NCBI RefSeq assembly: GCF_001019615.1
Contig: NZ_JNBQ01000004.1
Location: 1 to 64,000, forward strand
DNA length: 64,000 nt
Direction: 5' to 3'
Source: Cellulosimicrobium funkei
GTDB taxonomy: Bacteria; Actinomycetota; Actinomycetes; Actinomycetales; Cellulomonadaceae
A model generated the notes under the pieces. The model was not told where the DNA came from and made no database searches. It saw nothing but the letters and a program-made list of their open reading frames with translations. Numbering within the stretch: position 1 is the first letter of the stretch; the number at the start of each line of letters is the position of its first letter. Shown one piece after another: positions 51,223-59,087 of the stretch. The translations under genes were made by a program, and so were the position numbers.

Positions 51223-52997
51223 GCGGGGCCGCCCTCGTCCTCGTCGCGCCCCTCGACCCAGCCGCCCACGCCGCGCAGGCCGCCCGCGGCGAGCTCGGCC
51301 GCGCGGTCCCGCGGCCAGCCTGCGACGCCGGGCCGGGTCTGCCAGGGGTGCGGGCCGTCGAGCGGCCGGTACTCGACCCCGTACGCGTCGAGGCGCGGCA
51401 GGTGGTGCGTCACCAGGCGCTCGCGGAACGCGCGCGACGCGGGCGAACCGGGGGAGCGGTCGGCCTCGGGCGACCACATGACCTCCGCGAACGCCGCGAG
51501 GCGCGGGAACGCGGCGTAGTCGACGCGGCGCGCGGAGTCGAGGTGCTCGGACCACAGCTCCGCCTGGCCGCCGAGGAGCGCGCCGGTGCGGCCCGCACCG
51601 GGCCCGCCCGTGCCCGTGCCCGGGTCGGTGTCCGTGCCCGTGAGCCCCGCCGGCAGCGGCTCGAACGCGTACACGTCGTCGACCGTGCTGAGGAACCCGA
51701 CGGGGACCGGCTCGTCCGGGGCGTCGCCGCCGCGGTGGTCGAGGTAGACGACCTGCTCCGGCGCCATGACGACGTCGTGCCCGGCGGCGAGCGCGTCCGC
51801 CCCGACGGCCCAGCCGCGCCACGACGTCACGACCACGTCGCGCGGGAGCGCGGGGCCGAACGCCTCGTCCCACACGACCGCGCGGCGCCCGCGCGACGCG
51901 ACGTGCTCCGCGAGCCGGGCGAGGAACCAGCCGTGCAGCCCGCCGACGTCGTCGAGCCCGAGCGCCTCCGCGCGCGCCACGATCGCCGGGTTCTCGCGCC
52001 ACAGCGTCGTCGGCACCTCGTCGCCGCCGATCGCCACGAACGGCGCGTCGAACACGTCGAGCACCTCGTCGAGCACGTGCCGGAAGAACGTCAGCGACTC
52101 CTCGGACGGGTCGAGCACCTCGGTGCTCACGCCCCACGTCGTACGCACCTCGTGCGGCTGCTTGCGCGTGCCGAGCTCGGGGTACGCCGCCACGGCGGCC
52201 TCGACGTGACCCGGCGCGTCGATCTCCGGCACGACCGTCACCCCGCGCTCGCGCGCGTACGCGACGATCTCGCGCAGGTCGTCCTGCGTGTAGAAGCCGC
52301 CGTGGGGGCGGCCGTCGAAGACTCCGGCGCGCCACGTGCCGACGCCCGACTCACGCCGCCACGCCCCGACCTCGGTGAGCCGGGGGTAGCGCGCGATCTC
52401 CATGCGCCAGCCTTGGTCGTCCGTGAGGTGGAGCTGCAGCACGTTGAGCCGGTGCGCCGCCGCGAGGTCGACGAAGCGCAGCACGTCGGCCGTGGGCAGG
52501 AAGTGGCGCGCGACGTCGAGCAGCACGCCGCGCCACGGGAACCGGGGGTGGTCCGTGATCGTGACGTGCGGGAGGACCAGCGTCGGGGTGGCGGAGGCGT
52601 CGGCCGGGGCGCGGCGGAACGCGGCCGGGCCGGCGAGCTGACGGAGCGTCTGCGCGGCGGCGTGCGCGCCGTCGAGGTCGCCGGCGTCCACGCGGGCGCC
52701 GGTGGCGTCCACCGTGAGGCGGTAGCCCGACGCCGGGAGGTCGCCGTCGAGCGCGAACGTCACCGTGGTGCGGGGTTCCGAGGCGCCGGCCGGCACGAGG
52801 TCGAGGCCGAAGGCGTCCTCGGTCACGCGGCGCCACCAGCGCGCGGCGGCACGCAGCGCCGGGTCGGCCACGACCCGCGCCCCGTCGACGACGGCGGTCG
52901 TGCCCCCGCCGGGCGTCAGCGCCGCAGGAGCAGGGACGATCCCGAACGGGTCCGTCGTGGACGCGGGATGGGGCGCGGGCACCTTTTGGAAGGACAC
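51219..52997 (-). CDS. Beta-N-acetylhexosaminidase, GH20
   Basis: A 592-residue GH20 enzyme: the N-terminal GH20b domain (to about residue 145), then the barrel with 'RGVLLDVARHFLP', 'LQLHLTDDQGWRMEI' and the catalytic Asp-Glu pair D326-E327 in 'VAIGGDEVPTTLW', later 'EQVVYLDHRGG' and 'GGQAELWSEH'. No signal peptide, so it is cytoplasmic and acts on imported GlcNAc-oligosaccharides or muropeptide sugars. A Gly/Thr-rich insert (about residues 450-465) is present. It is the first gene of the operon, divergent from the LacI repressor. Confidence 0.9.
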   Translation of the reverse strand: MSFQKVPAPHPASTTDPFGIVPAPAALTPGGGTTAVVDGARVVADPALRAAARWWRRVTEDAFGLDLVPAGASEPRTTVTFALDGDLPASGYRLTVDATGARVDAGDLDGAHAAAQTLRQLAGPAAFRRAPADASATPTLVLPHVTITDHPRFPWRGVLLDVARHFLPTADVLRFVDLAAAHRLNVLQLHLTDDQGWRMEIARYPRLTEVGAWRRESGVGTWRAGVFDGRPHGGFYTQDDLREIVAYARERGVTVVPEIDAPGHVEAAVAAYPELGTRKQPHEVRTTWGVSTEVLDPSEESLTFFRHVLDEVLDVFDAPFVAIGGDEVPTTLWRENPAIVARAEALGLDDVGGLHGWFLARLAEHVASRGRRAVVWDEAFGPALPRDVVVTSWRGWAVGADALAAGHDVVMAPEQVVYLDHRGGDAPDEPVPVGFLSTVDDVYAFEPLPAGLTGTDTDPGTGTGGPGAGRTGALLGGQAELWSEHLDSARRVDYAAFPRLAAFAEVMWSPEADRSPGSPASRAFRERLVTHHLPRLDAYGVEYRPLDGPHPWQTRPGVAGWPRDRAAELAAGGLRGVGGWVEGRDEDEGGPA

Positions 52998-53091
52998 CGA
53001 ACGAGCCTAGCCGCTACCGCCGCCGACTCCCCACCCCCACCCGAGCCGGGCTATCCCCTCCCCGCCTCGAACCCGCTCCGGCCCGCGCCGA

Positions 53092-53142
53092 GAACGACAT
53101 GGCGGTCGGTATGAGCGCCAGAACGACCCTCATGTCGTGTTC
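53092..53142. other. Hairpin-forming inverted repeat in divergent spacer
   Basis: GAACGACATG (53092-53101) and CATGTCGTGTTC (53131-53142) pair with a small bulge, and inner GTCG/CGAC extend the stem. It lies between two divergent starts, where a terminator is not expected. The rest of 52998-53253 contains the LacI promoter sites. Confidence 0.5.
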
Positions 53143-53185
53143 GGCAGAACCGTGCCGCGGGCGCGGACATGCGCGATCCTCCTTG

Positions 53186-53231
53186 ACGCAAGCATGCGTT
53201 CGGGCGCCTCGGAATCACGCAAGCGGCTTGC
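53186..53231. promoter_or_regulatory. Two LacI-type operator palindromes
   Basis: ACGCA-AGCA-TGCGT (53186-53199) and GCAAGC-G-GCTTGC (53219-53231) both contain CGCAAG. The second sits between -35 and -10 of the lacI-type gene, implying autorepression. The same hexamer (as CTTGCG) recurs at 54512-54517 in front of the alpha-glucosidase. Confidence 0.6.
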
Positions 53232-53240
53232 AGCGCGGCG

Positions 53241-53246
53241 TATAGT
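53241..53246 (+). promoter_or_regulatory. -10 box of LacI-family gene, predicted leaderless
   Basis: TATAGT is followed by seven bases and the ATG at 53254, with no ribosome-binding site between. A transcript beginning at the start codon is expected. Confidence 0.6.
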
Positions 53247-53253
53247 CGGCGGC

Positions 53254-54285
53254 ATGTCGAGACGTCTGGCGGAGGTCGCCACCAAGGTCGGTGTCAGCGA
53301 GGCCACGGTGAGCCGCGTGCTCAACGGGAAGCCGGGGGTGTCGCAGGCGACGCGCGACGCGGTGCTCACCGCGCTCGACGTGCTCGGCTACGAGCGGCCC
53401 ACCAAGCTGCGCGGCGAGCGCGGTCGCCTCGTCGGGCTCGTGCTCCCCGAGCTCGTCAACCCGATCTTCCCGGCGTTCGCCGAGGTCATCGGCGGCGCGC
53501 TCGCGCAGCAGGGCTTCACCCCGGTGCTGTGCACACGGACCGCCGGAGGCGTCACGGAGGCCGAGTACATCGACCTCCTCCTGGGTCAGCACGTGTCCGG
53601 CGTGATCTTCGCGGGCGGCTTCTACGCCGAGCGCCTGGCCGACCACGCGCACTTCCGCCGCCTCGAGAAGCTCGGGCTGCCGGTCGTGCTCATGAACGCC
53701 TCGATCGAGGACCTCGACTTCCCGCGCGTCTCGTGCGACGACCTCGTCGCGATGAACCAGGCGCTCGGCCACGTGCTCTCGCTCGGCCACGAGAAGGTCG
53801 GCCTGCTGCTCGGGCCGGCGGACCACGTGCCGTCCGAGCGCAAGCTCGCCGCGGCGCAGGCGTTCGCCGAGCGGCAGGGGCACGTGCTCGACCCGTCGCT
53901 CGTCGTGCACAGCCAGTACTCGCTCGAGAGCGGGCAGGCCGCCGCGAACCGGCTGCTCGAGGCCGGCGCGACGGCGATCGTGTGCGCGAGCGACCCGCTC
54001 GCCCTGGGCGCCGTCCGCGCGGTGCGGCGCGCGGGTCTCGACGTCCCGACGGACGTCTCCGTCGTCGGCTACGACGACTCGAACCTCATGAACTCCACCG
54101 ACCCGGCGCTGACCACGGTCCGCCAGCCCATCGAGCCCATGGGCCGGGCCGCGGTCGACCTGCTCGCGAGCATGATCGCGGGCGCCGACGTCTCGCGCGA
54201 CGAGCTCCTGTTCGAGCCCGAGCTCGTCGTGCGCGGCTCGACCGCGGCGGCGCACACCGCCGGGCGCGAGGCCACCGCCTCCTAG
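53254..54285 (+). CDS. LacI family transcriptional regulator
   Basis: A 343-residue repressor: N-terminal HTH and hinge ('RLAEVATKVGVSEATVSRVLNGKPGVS', 'VLTALDVLGYERP'), then the periplasmic-binding-protein-like core ('LVGLVLPELVNPIFPAF', 'VVGYDDSNLMNSTDPALTTVRQP'). It resembles actinobacterial MalR-type regulators. ATG 53254 is chosen because the HTH starts there; upstream in-frame codons overlap the promoter. It is placed to control both the divergent GH20 operon and the downstream alpha-glucosidase/importer operon. Confidence 0.9.
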   Translation: MSRRLAEVATKVGVSEATVSRVLNGKPGVSQATRDAVLTALDVLGYERPTKLRGERGRLVGLVLPELVNPIFPAFAEVIGGALAQQGFTPVLCTRTAGGVTEAEYIDLLLGQHVSGVIFAGGFYAERLADHAHFRRLEKLGLPVVLMNASIEDLDFPRVSCDDLVAMNQALGHVLSLGHEKVGLLLGPADHVPSERKLAAAQAFAERQGHVLDPSLVVHSQYSLESGQAAANRLLEAGATAIVCASDPLALGAVRAVRRAGLDVPTDVSVVGYDDSNLMNSTDPALTTVRQPIEPMGRAAVDLLASMIAGADVSRDELLFEPELVVRGSTAAAHTAGREATAS

Positions 54286-54303
54286 CCCGCACTCCGCTCC
54301 TCC

Positions 54304-54346
54304 AGGGCCCCGGCCCGGCCGCTCGCGCGCGCCGGACCGGGGCCCT
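54304..54346. terminator. Terminator hairpin after LacI gene
   Basis: 16-base arms (54304-54319 and 54331-54346) with one mismatch and an 11-base loop, 20 bases after the stop. Confidence 0.7.
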
Positions 54347-54681
54347 CGTCGTCGTGCCCTCCCGCGGTCGCCGAACCCGGGGTCGTCGGCACGGCGGGGG
54401 TCGAGCCCGCCGACATCCCCGGGCTCGGCGCGGTCGGGGTCCGTCGGGCGCAAGGTGGCGTAGGTCTCCCGACGTCGAGAGATAGCGTTTCGATAACGGC
54501 GCTGTCAGGTTCTTGCGCGCATCCTGTCGTCTAGTTACAGTCTTCCACGACGGCGCGGTCGGCACCCGGTGCACGACGGCCGTCCCGGGCGCCCCACCCG
54601 GTCGGAACGAACGCAGTGCGCAGCAGCAGGCGAGACACGGCCCCGGCACGTGCAGCCCACGAACTCACGGAAGAGGACGCG
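54347..54681. promoter_or_regulatory. Leader region of the alpha-glucosidase/importer operon
   Basis: About 335 bases without a convincing gene. It holds CGTT-TCGAT-AACG (54486-54498), a LacI-type palindrome in an AT-richer patch, then CTTGCGCGCA (54512-54521), sharing a half-site with the LacI promoter, then a Gly/Arg-coding stretch leading to GAGGA before GTG 54682. Confidence 0.5.
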
Positions 54682-56442
54682 GTGAGCAACGATCACCCCC
54701 GAGTCGCCGACGGCGAACCCACCCCCGACGCGACCCTCGCGCAGGCGGTGCGGGAGCCGGCGGCGGCGTCGCCCGACTGGTGGCGCAGCGCCGTGATCTA
54801 CCAGGTGTACGTGCGCAGCTTCGCGGACGGCAACGGCGACGGCACGGGCGACCTCGCGGGCGTGCGCCAGCACCTCACCTATCTCCGCGACCTCGGGGTC
54901 GACGCGATCTGGTTCACCCCCTGGTACGTGTCCCCGCTCGCGGACGGCGGCTACGACGTCGCGGACTACCGCGCGATCGACCCGCAGTTCGGCACGCTGG
55001 CCGAGGCGGAGCGCCTCATCGCGGAGGCCCGCGAGCTCGGGATCCGCACGATCATCGACGTCGTCCCCAACCACGTCTCGTCCGAGCACGAGTGGTTCAA
55101 GGCGGCCCTCGCGGCCGGCCCCGGGTCGCCCGAGCGCGAGCGCTTCTGGTTCCACCCGGGCAAGGGCGACGACGGCTCCGAGATCCCGACGCGCTGGGTC
55201 TCCGAGTTCCAGGGCAGCACGTGGACGCGCACGACGAACCCCGACGGCACGCCCGGCGAGTGGTACCTGCACGTGTTCGCGCCCGAGCAGCCGGACCTCA
55301 ACTGGAACCACCCCGACGTGCGTCGGGAGCACGAGGACATCCTGCGGTTCTGGTTCGACCGCGGCGCCGCGGGCATCCGCATCGACTCGGCGGCCCAGCT
55401 CGTCAAGGACCCGGCGCTGCCCGAGGTCCCGGCCCACCCCGGCCCGGGCGAGCACCCGCACGTCGACCGCGACGAGCTCCACGACATCTACCGCGGCTGG
55501 CGCGCCGTCGCGGACTCCTACGAGGAGCCCCGCGTGCTCGTGGGCGAGGTGTGGCTCGCGGACCGTGCCCGGTTCGCCCAGTACCTGCGCCCGGACGAGA
55601 TGCACACGGCGTTCAACTTCGACTTCATGGCGCGCCCGTGGGACGCGAAGGCGCTGCGCGAGTCGGTCCAGACGACGCTCGACGCGCACGCCCCGGTCGC
55701 GGCGCCCGCGACGTGGGTGCTCTCGAACCACGACGTGACGCGTCCCGTGACGCGGTACGGGCGCGAGGACAGCTCGTTCGCGTTCGCGACCAAGCGCTTC
55801 GGCACGCCGACGGACCTGGAGACGGGCCGCCGTCGGGCCCGCGCCGCGGCGCTGCTCTCGGCGGCGCTGCCGGGGTCGCTCTACCTCTACCAGGGCGACG
55901 AGCTCGGCCTGCCCGAGGTCGAGGACCTGCCGCTCGACGCGATCCAGGACCCCATGCACTTCCGCTCCGAGGGCGTCGACCCCGGTCGCGACGGCTGCCG
56001 CGTCCCCCTCCCGTGGACGCGCGGCGGCACGAGCAACGGGTTCGGGCCCGACGGCGGCGCGCAGCCCTGGCTGCCCCAGCCCGCGGGCTGGGGCGAGGTG
56101 TCCGTCGAGGCGCAGGCCGACGACGAGACGTCGATGCTCGCGCTCTACCGCCGCGTGCTCGCGACGCGGCGCGCGGAGCCCGCGCTGCACGGCGAGGCGT
56201 TCCGCTGGCTCGACTCCCTCGATGGGGTCGCGCTCGGAGACGACGTGCTCGCGTTCGTCCGCGAGGACACCCGCGGCGACGACGACCGCGCGGTCACGTG
56301 CGTCGTCAACCTCGGGACCGAGGACGTGCCGCTGCCCGCGGACGCGGAGGTCCTCCTCCACAGCGGCACCCCGCACGGGGCGGACGCGTCGGAGCCACCG
56401 ACGCGCCTCGCCCCCGACACCGCGGTCTGGCTGCGCGCCTGA
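54682..56442 (+). CDS. Alpha-glucosidase, GH13 family
   Basis: A 586-residue GH13 enzyme of the oligo-1,6-glucosidase/alpha-glucosidase group. Conserved regions: 'DVVPNHVS' (I), 'GIRIDSAAQL' with nucleophile D235 (II), 'VLVGEVWLA' with acid/base E289 (III) and 'VLSNHDVTR' with D351 (IV), followed by the C-terminal beta-sandwich. It cleaves imported maltooligosaccharides or similar glucosides in the cytoplasm; no signal peptide. GTG 54682 (GAGGA upstream) is preferred to an in-frame ATG at 54616. Confidence 0.88.
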   Translation: MSNDHPRVADGEPTPDATLAQAVREPAAASPDWWRSAVIYQVYVRSFADGNGDGTGDLAGVRQHLTYLRDLGVDAIWFTPWYVSPLADGGYDVADYRAIDPQFGTLAEAERLIAEARELGIRTIIDVVPNHVSSEHEWFKAALAAGPGSPERERFWFHPGKGDDGSEIPTRWVSEFQGSTWTRTTNPDGTPGEWYLHVFAPEQPDLNWNHPDVRREHEDILRFWFDRGAAGIRIDSAAQLVKDPALPEVPAHPGPGEHPHVDRDELHDIYRGWRAVADSYEEPRVLVGEVWLADRARFAQYLRPDEMHTAFNFDFMARPWDAKALRESVQTTLDAHAPVAAPATWVLSNHDVTRPVTRYGREDSSFAFATKRFGTPTDLETGRRRARAAALLSAALPGSLYLYQGDELGLPEVEDLPLDAIQDPMHFRSEGVDPGRDGCRVPLPWTRGGTSNGFGPDGGAQPWLPQPAGWGEVSVEAQADDETSMLALYRRVLATRRAEPALHGEAFRWLDSLDGVALGDDVLAFVREDTRGDDDRAVTCVVNLGTEDVPLPADAEVLLHSGTPHGADASEPPTRLAPDTAVWLRA

Positions 56443-56508
56443 CGGCGCGCACGAGCCGTCAGGCCTGACCGCCACAGACCCCGGGCCGCGAGCCGGTCGG
56501 CCCGGACA

Positions 56509-56538
56509 CCCAGCACCCACCCAGCACACACCCAGCAC
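56509..56538. repeat. 11-bp direct repeat, three copies, before binding-protein gene
   Basis: CCCAGCAC recurs at 56509, 56520 and 56531, exactly 11 bases apart, within a C/A-rich strand that stays unpaired. It ends 21 bases before the start of the binding-protein gene. Confidence 0.6.
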
Positions 56539-56559
56539 CACCGGAACACAGGAGTGACG

Positions 56560-57960
56560 ATGAAGTCCACACGTCAGGCGATCGCCTTCACCCTCGCGGG
56601 GGCGCTCGCGATCAGCACGCTCGCCGCGTGCTCGAGCGGCGGCTCGGGCAGCGACGACGAGAGCAGCGGCTCGGACGGCGACGGGAAGGTCACCCTCAAG
56701 GTGGTCTCCCTCCTCCCGGGCTCCGAGCAGGAGGCGATCGACGCCTTCAACGCCCAGGTCGAGGAGTTCGAGACCGCGAACCCCGACATCGACATCGTGC
56801 CGGAGGAGTACGAGTGGAAGGCGACGACGTTCGCCCCCCAGCTCGCCGGCGGCACGCTGCCCGACGTCTTCGAGATCCCGTTCACCGACGCGAAGACGCT
56901 CGTCGAGAACGGCCAGCTCGCGGACCTCGACGAGCAGTTCCGCACCCTGCCCTACGCCGACAAGTTCAACCCGGCCATCATCGAGGCCGGGACGGGCGCC
57001 GACGGCCACGTCTACGCGATCCCCGCGAAGAACGTGTACGGCGTGGGCCTGCACTACAACCGTGCGCTGTTCGAGTCCGCCGGGCTCGACCCCGACCAGC
57101 CGCCGACCACGTGGGACGAGGTCCGCGAGGACGCGAAGAAGATCGCGGACGCGAACCCCGGCGTGGCGGGCTACATGCAGATGTCGCAGAACAACACGGG
57201 CGGCTGGCAGCTCACGGTCAACACGTTCGCGCGCGGCGGCCGCACGCAGGAGGTCGCGGACGACGGCACGGCCACCTCGACGCTGACCAACGACGGCACC
57301 AAGGAAGCGCTCGAGTGGCTCAAGGCCATGCGCTGGGAGGACAACTCCCTCGGGAGCAACTTCCTCCTCGACTGGGGCACGATGAACCAGGCGTTCGCCG
57401 CCGGCCAGGTCGCGATGTACACGTCGGGCTCCGACGTCTTCACGTCGCTCGTCCAGACGAACGCGATCGACCCCTCCACCTACGGTCTCGCGGCGCTCCC
57501 GCTCGAGGGCGACGACGCGGGCGTCCTCACCGGCGGCACGCTCGCCGCGATGCCGGCGAACGTGGACGAGTCGAAGAAGGAGGCCGCGATCAAGTGGATC
57601 GACTTCTTCTACCTCGGGAAGCTCGTCGACGAGAAGCGCGCCGTCGCCGACGCCGAGACGCTCGTCGCGAACGACCAGCCCGTGGGCACCCCGGTCCTGC
57701 CGATGTTCTCCCAGGAGCAGTACGAGCAGAACCAGGAGTGGATCAAGGACTACATCAACGTCCCGCTCGACCAGATGACGAGCTACACGGACACGATGTT
57801 CGACCTGCCGCTCGTCGGTGAGCCGTCGCAGAAGACGCAGGAGATCTACGCCCTGCTCGACCCGGTCGTCCAGGCCGTCCTGACGGACGAGAACGCCGAC
57901 GTGGACGCGCTGCTGGAGCAGGCGAACACCGAGGCGCAGGCCCTGCTCGACCAGGGCTGA
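56560..57960 (+). CDS. Sugar ABC transporter substrate-binding lipoprotein
   Basis: A 466-residue extracellular solute-binding protein (family 1). The signal peptide ends in lipobox 'LAAC' with lipidated C24, followed by a Gly/Ser/Asp linker and the two-lobed binding fold ('TLKVVSLLPGSEQEAIDAF', 'LADLDEQFRTLPYADKFNP', 'FAAGQVAMYTSGSDVF', 'IKWIDFFYLGKLVD'). AGGAG precedes ATG 56560; a GTG two codons earlier overlaps that site. It captures an oligosaccharide, probably an alpha-glucoside given the neighbouring enzyme, for the two permeases downstream. Confidence 0.9.
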   Translation: MKSTRQAIAFTLAGALAISTLAACSSGGSGSDDESSGSDGDGKVTLKVVSLLPGSEQEAIDAFNAQVEEFETANPDIDIVPEEYEWKATTFAPQLAGGTLPDVFEIPFTDAKTLVENGQLADLDEQFRTLPYADKFNPAIIEAGTGADGHVYAIPAKNVYGVGLHYNRALFESAGLDPDQPPTTWDEVREDAKKIADANPGVAGYMQMSQNNTGGWQLTVNTFARGGRTQEVADDGTATSTLTNDGTKEALEWLKAMRWEDNSLGSNFLLDWGTMNQAFAAGQVAMYTSGSDVFTSLVQTNAIDPSTYGLAALPLEGDDAGVLTGGTLAAMPANVDESKKEAAIKWIDFFYLGKLVDEKRAVADAETLVANDQPVGTPVLPMFSQEQYEQNQEWIKDYINVPLDQMTSYTDTMFDLPLVGEPSQKTQEIYALLDPVVQAVLTDENADVDALLEQANTEAQALLDQG

Positions 57961-57968
57961 CGCCCCGC

Positions 57969-57999
57969 GGTCGCGCGGCCCGCACCGGGCCGCGCGACC
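57969..57999 (+). terminator. Stem-loop 1 of three between binding-protein and permease genes
   Basis: 13-base perfect arms (57969-57981, 57987-57999), 5-base loop, 8 bases after the binding-protein stop. No T-run follows, so a partial terminator or 3' stabiliser is likelier than a full stop. Confidence 0.7.
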
Positions 58000-58007
58000 C
58001 GCAGACC

Positions 58008-58044
58008 CGGGTCGGCCGGCAGCGCCCCCTCGCCGGCCGACCCG
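58008..58044 (+). terminator. Stem-loop 2 of three
   Basis: 13-base perfect arms (58008-58020, 58032-58044) around an 11-base loop, starting 8 bases after stem-loop 1. Confidence 0.7.
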
Positions 58045-58053
58045 TACCCCGCC

Positions 58054-58093
58054 GGTGCCCGACGGCGCGACGCACCTCGCGTCGTCGGGCACC
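58054..58093 (+). terminator. Stem-loop 3 of three
   Basis: 16-base arms (58054-58069, 58078-58093) with one G-U wobble and an 8-base loop, ending 28 bases before the first permease start. Confidence 0.7.
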
Positions 58094-58121
58094 TCCCCAC
58101 CGCACCGAAGGACGTTCGCCC

Positions 58122-59087
58122 GTGACCGCCACCACCGCCCCGCCGCGACGGGGACCCGCCTCCCACGCGCGGGCCGACCGCGACGGCCGACGCCGCAGCC
58201 CCGTGACGTGGTTCCGTGGCGGCGGCCTGAGCAACCTCGTCTTCCTGCTGCCGCTCATCCTGATCTTCGGCGTCTTCTCGTGGTTCCCCATCGTGCGCGC
58301 GGTGATCATGAGCTTCCAGGAGACGAACCTCGTGAGCGACCCGACGTTCGTCGGGCTCGACAACTTCCGCCAGGTGCTGAACGACCCGCTCCTGTGGAAG
58401 GCCGTGAAGAACACGCTGTACTTCGCGTTCCTCGCCCTGCTGTTCGGGTACCCGATCCCGCTGGTCGCGGCCGTGCTGATGCGCGAGGTCCGCCGGGCAC
58501 GCGGGCTGTACTCCGCGCTCGCCTACCTCCCGGTCGTCGTGCCGCCGGTCGTCGCCGTGCTGCTGTGGAAGTTCTTCTACAACGGCAGCCCGACCGGTGT
58601 GTTCAACACGATCCTCGGCTGGGTCGGCCTCGGCCCGTACCCGTGGCTCCAGGACGCCTCGACGGCGATGCCCTCGCTCGTGCTCGCCGCCACGTGGGCC
58701 GGCGCGGGCGGGACGATCATCATCTACCTCGCCGCCCTGACGAGCGTGCCGCCCGAGCTCTACGACGCCTCCGAGGTGGACGGCGCGGGGCTGTGGCGCA
58801 AGATCTGGCACGTGACGCTCCCGGCGCTGCGCGGCGTCCTGTTCATCACGCTGATCCTCCAGGTGATCGGCACGGCGCAGGTCTTCCTCGAGCCCTACCT
58901 GTTCACGGGCGGCGGGCCGAACAACGCGACGCTGACGATCCTGCTGCTCATCTACCGCTACGCCTTCCAGAACAGCCTCGGCGGCGACTACGGGGCGGCG
59001 ACCGCGCTGTCGATCATGCTCGCGGCCGTCCTCGCCGTCTTCTCGATCCTCTACTTCCGGCTCACCCGGTCCTGGAGCACGTCATGA
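58122..59087 (+). CDS. Sugar ABC transporter permease 1 (MalF-like)
   Basis: A 321-residue CUT1 permease with six TM helices after a basic 25-residue start. The EAA loop that docks the ATPase is 'YDASEVDGAGLWRKIWHVTLP'. It also has 'FVGLDNFRQVLNDPLLWKA' and the C-terminal 'TGGGPNNATLTILLLIY' typical of MalF/UgpA types. GTG 58122. The stop overlaps the second permease start. The ATP-binding subunit is missing and is probably a shared MsiK-type ATPase encoded elsewhere. Confidence 0.9.
   Translation: MTATTAPPRRGPASHARADRDGRRRSPVTWFRGGGLSNLVFLLPLILIFGVFSWFPIVRAVIMSFQETNLVSDPTFVGLDNFRQVLNDPLLWKAVKNTLYFAFLALLFGYPIPLVAAVLMREVRRARGLYSALAYLPVVVPPVVAVLLWKFFYNGSPTGVFNTILGWVGLGPYPWLQDASTAMPSLVLAATWAGAGGTIIIYLAALTSVPPELYDASEVDGAGLWRKIWHVTLPALRGVLFITLILQVIGTAQVFLEPYLFTGGGPNNATLTILLLIYRYAFQNSLGGDYGAATALSIMLAAVLAVFSILYFRLTRSWSTS

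Noticed and set aside
54535-58092. Minus-strand open frame of 1,185 codons
   Set aside because: It is antisense to the alpha-glucosidase and sugar-binding lipoprotein genes, both with intact motifs; its own product is low-complexity Arg/Val/Leu.
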